The notes under the pieces are model-generated. The model worked only from the letters and a program-made list of their open reading frames with translations, was not told the DNA's origin and ran no database searches. A DNA stretch of 64,000 bases from Ignelater luminosus. Taxonomy: Eukaryota > Arthropoda > Insecta > Coleoptera > Elateridae. The translations under genes and the position numbers were made by a program. This document shows positions 24,370 through 37,673 of the stretch, in pieces. The DNA is taken from the NCBI GenBank assembly GCA_011009095.1, contig VTPC01089559.1, positions 58,755 to 122,754 on the forward strand. The letters run 5' to 3'. Each line of letters starts with the position of its first letter. Within the stretch, counting starts at the first letter, position 1.

Positions 24370-24725
24370 CTCACCGACGCCAATGCACAACAACTTCACG
24401 TTCGCTTGCTTGTCGTACGTATAGCGCGGAGTACTAGTTCATGGCATACGCTGCTGGCGCATTCTAGTAGAATCCTTGGGAATGGTTTTCGTTTAGAAGT
24501 GGCCAGTGTAGTTTTATTTTTCTGCCGCAATTATGCAACGGAGCGCTAGTGATATTTCCGCAGTGGCAGAACGCACCGCCTGCTGACCTTGGCCATTATA
24601 GACTTTCCCGATAATGTAGCGAACGCACGCACACATGAACGCCGTGCACATGCCACTCGCAGGCGTCCTTAGACTCGGCTAATGCTCTCTGCTGTTCCCT
24701 CCCTCCCGCCTATTGCCCGTAAGTC
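24370..24725. promoter_or_regulatory. CpG-rich patch, candidate host regulatory region or non-coding exon
   Basis: About 350 bp rich in CpG words (ACGCCAATGC, GCGCGGAG, AACGCACGCACACATGAACG) sit in very AT-rich surroundings. No transposon protein or terminal repeat overlaps it. The patch ends with a good splice-donor-like word, CCC|GTAAGT (GTAAGT at 24719-24724). Two GCCATTA/GGCCATT-type words occur. Interpretation as promoter, enhancer or first exon is inference; no start codon with an open frame leads into the donor. Confidence 0.4.
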
Positions 24726-26921
24726 ATGGTCGTTGCTGCGAGAGCGACATTTGCAAACTTGCAACACTACGCCTATTATCCGCTTTAGAATTTGAAATTG
24801 CGTCATCGTTACCAGTGCCTGCCAAATTCTAATGGCTATGTATGTATGCATGTTTTTACTTTGAGCGGAATGCATACATCTGCAAGAAGTTTTTCTAAAA
24901 GTAAGTTGCGCTGACAGCTTGCAGAAACAGGATTTCACTTTTTATGTTGTTTTGTTCGAATGTGTACCTCTAAAAGTTATCTCGTTTTTATCGCATTTTT
25001 TTATATGGGCGATTAAACATAAGAGGCATTACAATTGGGCAATATTAACCGTACTTATAAACAATAATAAGAATTTGGATGAATGTACAGAGTATACCTA
25101 AAGAAAATGTTCTTGAGAGGTCAAGGAAATATTGAATAATTTTTAATAATACTTGCATTCACCGATTGATTTTCGTTTCTCTTTCTATTTTTAACGCCAA
25201 TCTTAGTACAGTTTATGTCAAAAAAATCAATTGCAAGTCTTTAAAAATAGAATTTCTAATTTTATATTTTTTTAGAACATCCCTTCGAGCTCGGAACTTT
25301 TCACCAATTGCGTACCTACTTTATAGTTGGCTTCTGTTTTATCGAAAACACGCATCATCATTAGGATGTAAATGTTGCCAAATAATATATCTAAAAACAG
25401 CAAATGTTTGGAAACGTAACAACTTTGCAAAAAATTCATTGTATAAACTGTAAAATATTGCAAGCAACCAAATTCCTTCTTAAAATTAAAAAGATCGATT
25501 TAACTTTGAAATCTTGGCATTAAATGGATCGACAAAACCGATCAATTTGAAACTTTTAACTTTTGGCAAATCTTTTCTATTTTTGGTAATCTTCATGAAA
25601 ATATGGCCCGTCTCGTATTAACTGTTTGGCGTTCAAAATTTTTTAGTAAATGTTTCTTAGAATAGTTTTAACTTCAATTTAAATTTTGAACGCAGTTTTG
25701 GTTTTGATTTCATAGCATTGACCCACAGCATGACTGGCGATATGACGATATATTGTATAATAGCTCGGCAAAATTTGGCCAACACGTAAAAATAGTCTTT
25801 AGTTATTTTTTGTTTCTTGTCTACAATCAGCTAGCTTTTGGACAACTAATACAGAAAATTGCAATGAAGTATGAACCATGGAAAAAAACAGTTTACTTAT
25901 TGAACTCTTTAAAAAGTAGCGATTGAAACTCCGCATATTTCTTATTAAGTCTGCAATGCGCACTACCGACAGTTCGAAGTGTAATTTTAAATGAGACACT
26001 CTGTATATTCTCATCGTGTTAGATCATATTTTGAATCCACCCATGCCCAAAGATCTATATTTACAATTCAGTCTAAGGTGGCAATGAACCTTATAAATCA
26101 GTTCTGATCGGTTCGGACTACTACAATTCAACAGTTAATTTCTATGTTTTTGTGTGATTATTTCACATTATTTGTTTTTATCGTGGCAACCGTATAAAAA
26201 ATTCAGTCACGCTAACAACAATTTATTAATTCTAATTCTGAAGGAAAACGGCAAGAGTTTTTTTTATCAACGGAAAGCTTACAGAATGTTCTGTTTAGTG
26301 ACCATCAGAAAAAAAATTTGAAATCTGGAGAAAAGTTGTTTAGGGACTGATGAGAATCGATTTATAAGGTTCGTGGCTACCTGAGATTAGATCTTTGAAA
26401 ATATTAAGTGTGGTCGCAGTTTAGATTTATGGGTATGAATGGATTCAGAATTTGATGCAAATTTCAAATACACAATGATATACAGGGTGTCCCATTGAAA
26501 ATGTGTGTACTTGAATATAAAGCAAACAAGAAGTGATTTGCTCACACATAATTTTATTGCAATTGTTCACAAAAATAAAAAATGGCGATTGAGCAAACGA
26601 GAAATTGTTAGAAAACTGTTACGGTTCTTTCGTTGTTTGATATTTAAAACTCATTTAAAAGTAATACACGACATTGATATGTAACACCAGTTTATTTTTA
26701 TCGACGTTTCAGTATAGCTAATTTTTTCTTAATAAACGTTTCTCTTAGTAATATCATCGGCGTTACTCAACCAAAAACAGATTATAGTTATCGCATCAAG
26801 ATATCTTAAAATCAATAGATAGAGAGAAAACAAAAGGTTTTACTTTAATCTACTCCGTTCTTACTCATACCTATGCTAGATCTGTTTTTAATTAGCAATT
26901 TACGCATTTTGTTTGATGTCG
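24726..26921. other. No recognisable gene; isolated TIR-like ends
   Basis: At 25994-26006 the sequence GACACTCTGTATA, read on the minus strand as TATACAGAGTGTC, resembles a transposon end. A right-pointing TATACAGGGTGTCCC lies at 26479-26493. They face away from each other and have no partners, so neither bounds an element here. No other features are seen. Confidence 0.5.
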
Positions 26922-26945
26922 AAATAATAATAATAATAATAATAA
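26922..26945. repeat. (AAT)n microsatellite
   Basis: About eight perfect AAT units in a row. Confidence 0.95.
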
Positions 26946-27584
26946 CTTATTAGACTATCATTAAGATTTAAATGCTACAACTACTACTTTGCTAAGAAAT
27001 AAAAAATGTTCTCAGCTATATAGGGTGTTTGTAGATCAACGTAAGTAGTAAATTTCAAAATGTAGTTCTTAGCCAGGAATATCATAAAATGTAAGTATGT
27101 CTTCTTTAAATCTCTGATAACTGAATGGACTATAGTACAAAAATAAATGCTCAGAAATTTCAATTTAATTTCGATTTCAATTTAGAGCTACCTAGCAAAA
27201 CGATAGAGAGCTTTATAAACAAGAGCTATTCCAATTGGGTTCTGATAATGCAAGCTTTTCTCGATATATTAACTTAAAAAGAGGTTAGAAATGAAACTCT
27301 AACACACTGTATATTCGAAACGGCAAATTTCTTAATAATAAAGAAACTTTTTCAACTTTTTCTTGTAATTTATTGCTTTTATTTCTGAAACATTCTGCGT
27401 ATGTAATTGGAGGTCAAAATTCTGGAAAACCCAAAATCTGATGTTTAAAAGTTTTTGCAAGCTGAAACTCAGATATAGGACTCAAAAGAATCATGAAGGT
27501 AAGTAAGTTTGTAAGAACTACAGTAGTGGTCTCTATGATCAACGTATTTTCGTTCTTGTTACTGTTGCAAAATGCTGCTGAGAA

Positions 27585-27599
27585 AGAGAGAGAGAGAGA
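27585..27599. repeat. (GA)n microsatellite
   Basis: Seven perfect GA units follow AGAAAGAGAG-type sequence. Confidence 0.9.
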
Positions 27600-30500
27600 T
27601 TATTTATTGTGGAAATCGAGCAATAAAACCAAAAACAAAATTCAAGAATCTTCATTAACGTAAATTTTCAAATTATTCTATTGAAATAAATTATGTTTGG
27701 ATATGTGGGCAGAAACGACCAAGAGGCACTGCTTAAGAAAAGCTACAAAAACCTTCAAGAATCTGCATTCGCAGACATTCTGAGATTTATTTCAGTCAAA
27801 TAATTTGTAAATTCCCAAAAACACAAAATTTTGGAAAAAATTGTTGCAATTGTGCAGAAAATCTAAGTAGATACAAAGACCAAGATCAACTTCAGTCGTT
27901 TTATAATAATTATAATTTTGTAATCTTGGTATCAAAGGTGTGGGGTTTGCTCACATATTTAGAAGTGATGGAAGGCTGGTTTGCGTCATTTCGAATATCT
28001 TGACAGAATTTTGATATCAGGCAAATGTTAAAAAAATTGATAATTTATCTCTCTTGTAGTCCTTCTCCAGATAGTGAGAATTAAGTCAAATAGTTATATG
28101 TTCTGAGTTCCAGCTAACTACAAGGAAGAAGGGGGGCAACACCAAAGCTCTCGGTAAAACTAGTATTATGACCCTTGTCTTAATCTTGCTAGGCTAGACA
28201 AGTTTTGATCTTGATTTCGTCTTGAAATTACGAATACATACTACATACATAGTTGTGAGGAATCGTAACTGGATTGATTAGCTAATTCTGCATTAACGCC
28301 AAAAAAATTTTTGCATCAGAAAGTAATCAGTTCCCCAAGGAAATTATTATTAGAAACTTCCCAATAACCATTTTAGCAATATCTTAAGTCACTGTATACA
28401 CCAATAGCAAAAATACAAGTTTGAATATTATTTTGATTTTTATCCAAAAACTTCTAATAAGTAAGTATATTTATGCATAAAAATTGTAGCGTTAAAGTAT
28501 AAATTGATTCGACTTTTAACTAAATTGCAAATCAGAAAGACAATTATTTAGAAAAGACGTAATAGAAAACATACAAAAAGCTTCATTTGCATATACTGTA
28601 CAAATACAAGTTAATTATTATTATGGATGGCTTGATAGAAATTTATTATTAAATACCTCGTTGAAGTAATGATTTGTTGTTTTGACCACTCCTATTTTAC
28701 ACCTATTTGAAACGTTACACGAATACGGTTTGCAATAAAAATATTACAGAAATCGAAAAGGCAAACCATATAGTACTCGCCATAAAATTTCTTAAATATG
28801 TTGTGCGAATAAATTAGCGGCAAAATGATCGTTATTAAAGATCAATGTCAATGCGTATTTAATATGCAAAGAATATCCCTCAGTAGCTGGGGTGCTGAAT
28901 ATTAAATCTTGAATTGTACTTTAGGAAAGGTTAATCGGAATATTAAGGTATAGTTTATTTTTCATTTTGGAAAATTTAGTTTTCAATGAATGTTACATTT
29001 TATTTACTGCAACGCAATATGCATTGAATGTCCTTAGCACAACAATTTTTTGGTTTCCCTTTTCGATAACAACGACCATTTCCTCCCAAAAGATTTCATC
29101 TGATCATTTACGCATTTTAGTCATTTGCAATTTTATAGAAAACTATTTATAAGTTCTTGAAATTGAAATTTAGTTTTCAAAAATATTTCCAAGTCGATAT
29201 TATGGAGCCTAACCTACTTTTTGGAATTTCAAAGTTCTGTAAATAATTACGCTGTGGTAAGGAATACCTAATAAAGTTCAAAACAACAAGGATCTTTGGT
29301 GGTTTTGTGTACTTGAGTTCGTTTTGATTTATAAGTTTATAGAAGAGATAATGAAAATTTGAGATAAAGATTCTTAAAAATATTTTAAGTTTATTGTTAT
29401 TCGTATGTATTTTGATTGCACAAACATCATGATAATATTTATGTTGCATTTCTGTTTGCTCTCCTGATTTCTCGAAGTAAGAAGATTTAATGAATTACAG
29501 GAAATGCCATACTATATGTAAAATAATTTCGAATATATTCTCAACAGGTACATTATATAATAATGACAGTAGTAAATAAATACAACCAAATTAAGAAATT
29601 GCATTCAATTTCAAAGGTTAAATGATATCAAATATATATCAGGTTGTATGGAAGTAAACAAATTATCATTGCGGTTTATTTTGGGAATATCAATTGTGCA
29701 AAACAATCGATTACAGAATATTTTCGGTAAATTCTGCATCTTATCTGTTTTGTAAAAAGGATACTGACACGGTTTATGTTTGTAAATTACAAAATGCAAA
29801 TATGCAGTTTATTGCGTCTTTCAGTTCATTAAAATTTGCCCAATTAAAATTTTAGTTGTGCTTCAACACTCGTCTTCTTAATTTAAATCGTGCTCCATTT
29901 AAAGAATGAAAGTTGCTTCTTAGTCCTTATAGACAGTAGATTAAAAGAAATTATAATATGGAGTCCATTTGAACACTTCAAACTCGAAGTCGCTATCTCG
30001 TTTCATAATCTTGTCACAATGTGTACCTTCTACTGGAGACACCCTGTATAACTATGTATAACTTGTATATTGGGTATACCTACGAAAGACAAAACCGTTT
30101 GAAACTTACAGAATCGGGAAAATCATCTTGCTGCTTTTTGCCATTTCAAGTTGGAAAGCAATCAAAATAATGTAATGTTTTTGTAACAAGTTCAAATGGG
30201 CTCTGTTTCATTTCCAAGTTTGCAAGTACAAAACATATTTCAAATGCTTGGACTCGGTCTTTTTTGGGGCTGTAACAGAAAATTCAATTATCATCGTTGA
30301 TGATCCAAATTCATTGAAGAACAGTCTCAAATTTTGTTTTTTCCAACTCTTCTGACAATTCTATTGTTTTTTATTCTCATTGATATGAATTTGATTTGAT
30401 CCAATTGTCTCTAATTTAATACTTTTTGTTAATGTCGTACAGTATACAAATCTTGTTTTAACCCATTATTGACACATTATTTTATCTTATCTAAATGGCT

Positions 30501-30767
30501 GTGGAGGCCGCTTCCAAAGAAAGCTTACAATTAAAGAAATCAGAAGATTTATTTACCTGGATCAAACAAATCGTTGCTTTGGCATTTCCACTTGATACTG
30601 CTTCAAATGACCTTTTTAGATATGAGTTTTTGAAATATGGAATTTTTCTTTACATCCTGTATCATTTGATATAAGCGTATGGGTATAAGTCAAAATTGAA
30701 ATCGCACTCCTGTCACTACCTCCCAACTCCAGATCGAGAAGTTTTAGAAAATCATTTTATTGCACTG
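27600..30767. other. AT-rich DNA without a recognisable gene
   Basis: Short ORFs at 28967, 29177 and 29611 have no recognisable motif. A left-pointing transposon-like end, GACACCCTGTATA, lies at 30038-30050 without an identifiable partner. Confidence 0.55.
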
Positions 30768-30769
30768 TA

Positions 30770-32062
30770 AGGTTAGTCCCAAAATGCGTAGGAGAGTTGA
30801 AAAAATTGGTTTTATTTTTAAACGGTTATAAAACATCAAAAAATTCTTTGTAACAATGAAAATGTTTGAGATTTGAAATACAAATTAAGTAAAAATAGCA
30901 GCATATGGTCCTTCGGGAGCGGAAATGAATATCTTCTTTGTGAAGTTCTGAAATAGCGCTGTACCAGATCTCTCCCAGACAAATTTACTGATCCTGGTCC
31001 AGTTTTTGCAAAATTGAGCCAGATTTTTTGCATGTAGATTACGCTTGATTAGTTCTGCCTTGCCCATAGCCCAAAATCTCTCATTTGGTCTGATTTGATG
31101 ATGGATTGTCGATTCTTGCCACGATGTTGATTTTATGCTGATTCAGAAGATCGGTGGTATATTTAGCGTAGTCAGCAGGTGCTTTGTCAGGCCAGAACAA
31201 GATTTGTTTGTCGGTTTCTAGTGACTTTAACCAAGGGATCAAAACCGGTTTCAAGACTTTATCACGATAGGTCACGCCATCCATAGCACCTCTCTTCGAT
31301 TCCATCACGACAGCTGGAGACAAGTGTCCTTCAGATGAAACAGCCTGCCAAACGAGCGCTTTTTTTTGGATGCTTTGATTTTTGCCTAATTTTAGCTTCT
31401 ATAGGGACTGGACGACCTGGCAATTCAGTGTAGTATTGATTTGCAGGCATCTCGCTTGAATCCAAGGTGACATAAGTTTCGTCATCTATGACCATCAAAA
31501 AATTGCCGCCAGAAATAGTGGTCTGACGGTAAAGCTTCCTGCAATTGCTTTTTGCTTTTTCAAGCTCATCTGGACGGTTCCTCGAGACCTCTGCTCTCTT
31601 GCGCCCCTTCAGGCCAATTTCCTTGCGAATCCGATCTGCGGTTAACTAGCTGACCTTGAGCTTTTCGGCAGCAGCACGCACAGTCAGGTTAGGCTGCTTC
31701 AAAAACAGGCGGTCCATTTTGGAGGTCAAAGCGGGGGTCGTAACAGACTTTTTTCGGCCCGGTTTTTGCTTGTTGAGCTTCTTCGAAGGATGATCAACAT
31801 AATCCATCACACGATAAATCCGGCTCTGGGGCACATTCAGCTTCGAGAACTTTTGAACTGTTGCCTTTCGATCAAATTTACTGTCGAGTTCGGAATAGCT
31901 GGTTCGTTCTTCATTGTGATTATTGGCAGATCACTTTAATTAACACTGACTGACTAACAGCTGACTAAAGAGTTGACATGTGTGTTTATTTATTTTAAAA
32001 AAATGTCAACAGTCGCCATAGCAACCTTTTCAATTTTCTTCTATGCATCTCGGGACTAACCT
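30770..32062 (-). mobile_element. Complete-length Tc1/mariner transposon with TIRs and TA target sites
   Basis: The left terminus AGGTTAGTCCCAAAATGCG follows TA (30768-30769). The right terminus, reverse-complemented, is AGGTTAGTCCCGAGATGCAT and precedes TA (32063-32064). The terminal repeats match over about 40 bp with a few differences (AGGTTAGTCCC, ATGC, TTGAAAA). The 1293-bp length is standard for a single-gene mariner-type element, and the interior is a minus-strand transposase pseudogene. Base composition is clearly less AT-rich than the flanks. Both ends and the target site can be placed to the base, though the copy itself is inactive. Confidence 0.93.
30885..31905 (-). pseudogene. Tc1/mariner transposase, DD37E-like, broken
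   Basis: Minus-strand order: HTH region with VQKFSKLNVPQSRIYRVMDY (about 31850), GRKK linker, second HTH LTVRAAAEKLKVS, an in-frame TAG at about 31648, then LTADRIRKEIGLKGRKRAEV. MVIDDETYV carries the first catalytic aspartate (31481-31486). A frameshift lies in an A-run near 31363, followed by LVWQAVSSEGHLSP. FWPDKAPADYAKY (31186-31197) carries the second aspartate. Another frameshift near 31090 leads to RPNERFWAMGKAEL with the glutamate at 31080-31082. The D-to-E distance is now about 34-35 codons and out of frame; relatives of this type have 37. At least three lesions make it a pseudogene. Similarity to the 6.1-kb transposase is family level only. Confidence 0.92.
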
Positions 32063-32064
32063 TA

Positions 32065-35000
32065 TGTGAGACTTCAGAGATAGGTGAACGGTATCGATTT
32101 TAGTTTTGCACTACTTTTGGTCTTCGTGTCTGAAAAAGGTCTTTTGATTACATTACAGTTCTTAACAATGGATGAAAGCATTCCCCTAAATGAATATTCT
32201 ATTAGTATAGCTTCAATTTCTTTAAGATATATAGATATCTGTTCCTCTATGGTCGAGCTCTACATTTTCTAACATTGACTGTGTTCTGGCTTTCTGTCCT
32301 AAGAGTATAAGACTGCACGGGCACCTTCGATTTATGTTTGACAGTATGGTTGCACAATTCTGCCAATTTTTTCCAATTGTATTTTCCAAGACAGTACTTT
32401 GTTTTAGATTCTTTTCTTCGCATTCTAATTTTCTATTAACGTTAATAAAACGACTTTTAGGTTTTAACTATGTGTTGTTGATTTACACAGAAAATAATAA
32501 GTAGCATTTTATATGGAACTGCTGTAATAGAAAGAAAAAGGGCCAGAAAGTGATTTTGACGAGGATGGGCTATTCCAAAATAATAGAAAAATCTTCCAAA
32601 CAAAGTCTTATGGTCGGTGTTGTGTTGATCTTCCGCGATTATAGACGTCAGAGTTCTACAGAATAATACAAGAAACCTAAAATATAAATGATATTGTTGG
32701 ATAGTTGGAAGAAGGAAGAACAAGTAAGGTGGAAGATCTTACTTAAAGGATTTGATTTGGATTTGGATCAAAATTGACTGGTGCAAAATTTATGTAAGCA
32801 AAGCGAAAACTTATATCATTTCATCTTCGATTTTGCATTCTATGGCATCTAGTATTGGAGTACTTCTGATACTTCTCAAATGCGCTTGGTGCACGGCTGT
32901 TTCTTTAGCTTACCTAATTTTAGTTACGCCACTGTAACCAGTGTTGACTATAATACACCTGCGATAATATTAATTTCTGGCCTTCATTTGTTACTGTGCA
33001 ACTTTAGTTGTAGGTATTATTATCATTATCTCAATTAAATACGAAAGATTGTGAGCAAAAATAATTCTGAATTATAAAAAAATGTTGGAAATTATTAGCT
33101 CTGACCTTCAACTTTTCTAACTCTTGGGAACACTTTCTGTGAAGGTGTAAAATAAACCCTGTCAATATAAAGAAAAATTGAAAAAAAAAACAAAGAGGAT
33201 TCATGAATGAATGCGCCTTTGATTGCTGAAATAAAATTTTTAATGATTTCCGATATTTATTGTGGGCCTCGTATCTGAAACTTTCTTTTCTCCCTCAATT
33301 CATTCATTTTTCTCTGATCGGACTGTCATAATCATAAATTTTTTATTTTATGCTCATCCAATAATTCATTCTTAAAAAAAACCCCTTTTTCTATTAAATT
33401 TTCATATGTGCATACGTAATAGAACTAATTATTGATAGCTACATAGTCGTTTCAAAAAAAAAGAAAGGGCATATAAATGGTTCGCGCAGTACTGCTGATA
33501 ATTTTATAAGCTAAACCTTTTGGAAAAGGGTGAATATTCTTTTCCTCGTAATGAATGTTTCAAGGGGTTTACATATAAATGATGATCGTTATCTAATCGA
33601 TAATCTCGATACTGTTTTTGTACACGATATTTTAATAATCTGTTTTTTTTTCTAATTTCCGAATTCATAATTTTGCTTTTAGATCTTGTACATAATTTAC
33701 AAGGAAACTTTAAATTGCTATTTAAGGAATGTTTTAGACGCAATTTCATAAATACTACCATAGTTTAAATGTCCAATAAATTACAAGCAAGGGTCAGATT
33801 CGGAGACATTACTCTGGGCGTGTTCATCCCCAAGTTACTCTTACACTATTGCTTTTCTCTATTATATTATTAACATATGGTGAAAATAAGTTCCATACTT
33901 GAGCATTAAGGGTGCTTTGATTCGAATAACGTCAACTACCGAATTCGACGCTTAAATTGCTGGTACTGAAGTGTTAGTCACTTCAAATGCAAAATTATCC
34001 ACAATGTCACCTAATAACAGTTAAGTATATTTTTAATTTTAGGAGAATATAATTGCGTGCAAATGTGAATTCTGCAATGACACGGTGCTTTTTAAACGGC
34101 AAAGTAGTCGATAAACTGGAAACAAAGCTAAGTTTGAAAATGGTTTAATAAAACAATCATTGCATGAATAATTAACAAATTCGTCGAAAGTTATTTTTAT
34201 TGTCACTTCACTAAATTTTTTGCTCGGATTTTAAAATTTGCAGTAGGCTGTAATAAACTATTTATCATAATTTTTAAATTTACCTTAAATATTTAAATGT
34301 TAATTTATTATTTCACAAAACTTGGCATTGGTATATTAACTTTGCGGCCAAATTTGTTGCTATATGTAAACTAATAAAATATCCAAAACTTATTTTAAAG
34401 GTATTTCAGGTTATGGTTTGTATAATTTTGTTTTAATAAAAGTAAATGAACCTAAAATGTTAGTCATACTTAATTATAACGTTTAAGCAGTAGGACTATT
34501 AACTGGGGCCCCTCAGCAAAATTTGATGAACCTTTCATATTTTGTTGCGTACACATATAATAATATAAGAAAAAGCAATTTATTATTATTATTTTTTAAA
34601 TTTTAACGAAAACCAGTTATTGCTATCTATTCACCGATCTTTATCAGAAGAACTGCGAAAATTATTCTGGAAGTATCACAGTTGATTAAACCGTTTTTAT
34701 GTTTAAGACATAGATTTCAAAAGTAAATTACACACATCAGTTTCCAAAAAATGCATAACTGGGTTTCATAAAAAAAAAACAGAAACTATCATTCGTTTTA
34801 CACAAACAAATGTGCGTGGAAGATAATTAATAAAAAAATCTGGTTTTTTTGTTTGTGGTAATTTTCTTTGTAGTATTCAGGCAATTCTGAACTAACCCAG
34901 AGGAATTCCACAATTCTTCAAACGTTACAGATGATGTAGCATTCATGTTTTGATTTAAAATCAAATATTGATAAAGCTGACACCTAGCCTTTGTTTTGAG

Positions 35001-37671
35001 TTTTATTATTGTCAACCCAAAAGAACGATTTGTATATGAAGATTCCAAACAAACTAGAAGCTATGACGATCATCCCAAGTGTAATGAAAGAATTTTTGAT
35101 TGAGATTCATGTATGGACTATAGATCTGGATATATTAGAAGGGAAGACAAACAGTTAAAAAAAACTAATTTGCCATTATATGGGGTATATCGAAAATTGC
35201 TGCGAAAATGTATTATAGCACGAGATTCTCAGTGCAAAAACTATTTTCTTAACCCTTTTCCTAAAACCAAATAGTTTTCAAGATGGGGGATATTATAGAT
35301 TAACTAATTCATCCCACCAATATGTGATTCTCTACATCATAAACATCTACTATCCTGTAAATCTCTATTAATAGCAATAATCTATAAGCCGATAAAAAGG
35401 GTTTAGTAATTTGAAACAACCATCAACTATCTTGACCAAGAAAACTACGACGAAATCAATTTGAACCCAAACAGATGTGTGTTTTGGCAAAACAAGAAAC
35501 GTTTGGGATAAGAATATGGACGAGTGCGTGAGAAAATAAGTATGTAGTTGGAACCAATTGCAGAACATGAAAGCAATAGAAATATTTTTTCCTAGGAATA
35601 TCCTATACCCGGCTTGACCAAAAAAACACAACCAATCCAATACTTGGATAAACTTGTATAACCTAAATTTCTGTCAATAGAACAAGTAAAAATTTTCCCA
35701 GTCCCGTAAGAAGCTGCTCTGCTAAAGAAGATTTCTTATGCTTAACTTAATTTTGCAATCTTGTATGGCTTACGCGAACGTGAATAAGGTAGAAGTCACT
35801 ATATTGAAAGAAACTATACACAAAGTAACAATATCGTTACAAGCATAACTTTATCGTGGTTATTTCTCGCAAGTGCAATGGAAAAAGACAAAGATGGGTC
35901 TGAATAATTTTCTAATTCGTGTTTAAATTTAAATTGTCTTCCCATAGTAAAAAGACCCCAACCGCCATTGACTATGTAGAATATATTAATTATTCTTCTT
36001 TAAGGTCATGTTTGATTTTTTATTTTTATCCAATTATTTCTGAAGAGCCTTCTCTATTTTATTTCATCATATTTATTGTGTAATGTAAGTATCATGCTAC
36101 GTACGATATTGTAAATTATTCATCATCGATAAATACTAGTAAATACTAGATTTTAAAGCTGATTAAAACGAAGTTTATTGAATGATATATTAATTAACCA
36201 CGTTTACGACAGAACACTACAAACATAATATTGAAAGCTTAAGTTTTGAATGAATAATTATTACAATATCGACAGGAGTAAAGGGTACATTTGTTTCTCT
36301 TTTCTTTAAATGGTGAGCCAGTATGGGGTACAAACGATGTATAGTATAAGGGGCGGCAGGTGAAAGATTCTATAGAAAACTTTGAACAGGTTCTCTTAGA
36401 AGACCCTAAATAAATACAAATAAAAGCATTTTTCAGAGAAGGGTCTGAAATGAGGTCATCTTGTGTACTTCCTTCCAACCCTTTTTGCAATCGTGCTGTT
36501 TTTCCAACTCGAAACATTTTGAAACATGAATTTAGATCAATTAGAGAGAATGAACCAAAGGGGTATGAAATATTTTCGATTTTGGATTTATAGAAATTGA
36601 TTAGAAAAGAAAAGCTTTTGTCATGGCGCGACGATACTTTTCTAAACAAACAAATCAGTCAACCATAATTACTTTAATAAGAACAAAGTTATAAACAAAA
36701 TGATTTGTAATACTCTTGTAAAAATGAAGTTTGAATTTCTGTACTTTCGGATTGAGAATTGTATTTTATATTGCAGACAATTTAATAAAAGAAGCTTTAA
36801 ATGTGCACCAAAATTGAAATATTGGAATTAAAATTTTGACATGGTCTAAGTATAGTAGACATTCTTGATGTTCTTCTATGAAGTAACATACGATGGGGTT
36901 GATTCCACTATTTCTGTTCCCATCGGTTTTTATATCTTTTTTGCTATTCTTTCATCTGCTTGTTTTCTCGTTTTGCTTCTCTTCTTTCATCATTCATATG
37001 ATTTGCTCTACTCGAGGCTTTTTCTACTTTTTCTCTTTGCGTTCAATATTACCGATACATGTTTTGTTGTTGAAACAGAAGTAGTGTTGCTTTCTTGCAG
37101 AAATTGTGCAGGACAATAATTCTTCATGAACGAGTAGGCTTTCGTGCCATAAACCCTACAGAGTTGATTAAATGCAATTTTACCTCTTCTTAGAATTTTA
37201 TCGAGAAGGTAATAGTCTTGGTTTTCCTTTTACATGAATATTAGGACATTAATGTTTTGTTTTTATATTTAAGGATACTGTAAGGTTATGAACAAGAATG
37301 GATGACCTTTCCACAGAGTGTTGATTAGTATTTCGTCGCTTGAGAGTAGAACAATTTTGTGTATAAGATTTTCAATTTATTCTAACTAATGTGCTTTGTT
37401 TGTAAGTGACCTTAAATACACCCACAGCACATTGAATAGAAAAATTGAAAATTTTAGACTGCGAATTGTAGTTACCTTCAAAATGCGGTAGCTTTATTTA
37501 TGGTAATTGCTGTTTTATCGTTTAAAATTCATTATTGACTAGGGACTTACTTCAAGCTGATCTATTGACATCGACATTTAATTGTATGGTATGACTAGTT
37601 TGATGCGAAGAAATCGATAGTTTTTCATTAAATCTTAATGTATTTATTCCTCGTTGCTGTTCTTTGCATTA
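32065..37671. other. AT-rich DNA without a confident gene
   Basis: The longest unexplained ORF is on the minus strand at 36239-36649 (136 codons). It begins within AT-rich sequence, has no recognisable domain and a serine/lysine/phenylalanine-rich composition typical of chance ORFs here. Other ORFs (32084, 32457, 33504, 35368, 36865) are shorter and partly antisense to each other. No terminal repeats or reverse-transcriptase motifs are seen. Confidence 0.5.
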
Positions 37672-37673
37672 TA

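Noticed and set aside
26581..27583. CRISPR-like or regulated small-repeat locus around the AAT and GA microsatellites
   Set aside because: Only simple sequence repeats; no regular spacers or repeated units.
26481..30050. A single 3.6-kb element bounded by TACAGGGTGTC at 26481 and its inverse near 30050
   Set aside because: Only about 13 terminal bases match; sequence diverges immediately inside, and no transposase lies between.
36239..36649. 136-codon minus-strand ORF as a host gene
   Set aside because: No motif, no recognisable family, low-complexity composition and no splice or promoter context; compatible with chance in a 64-kb window.
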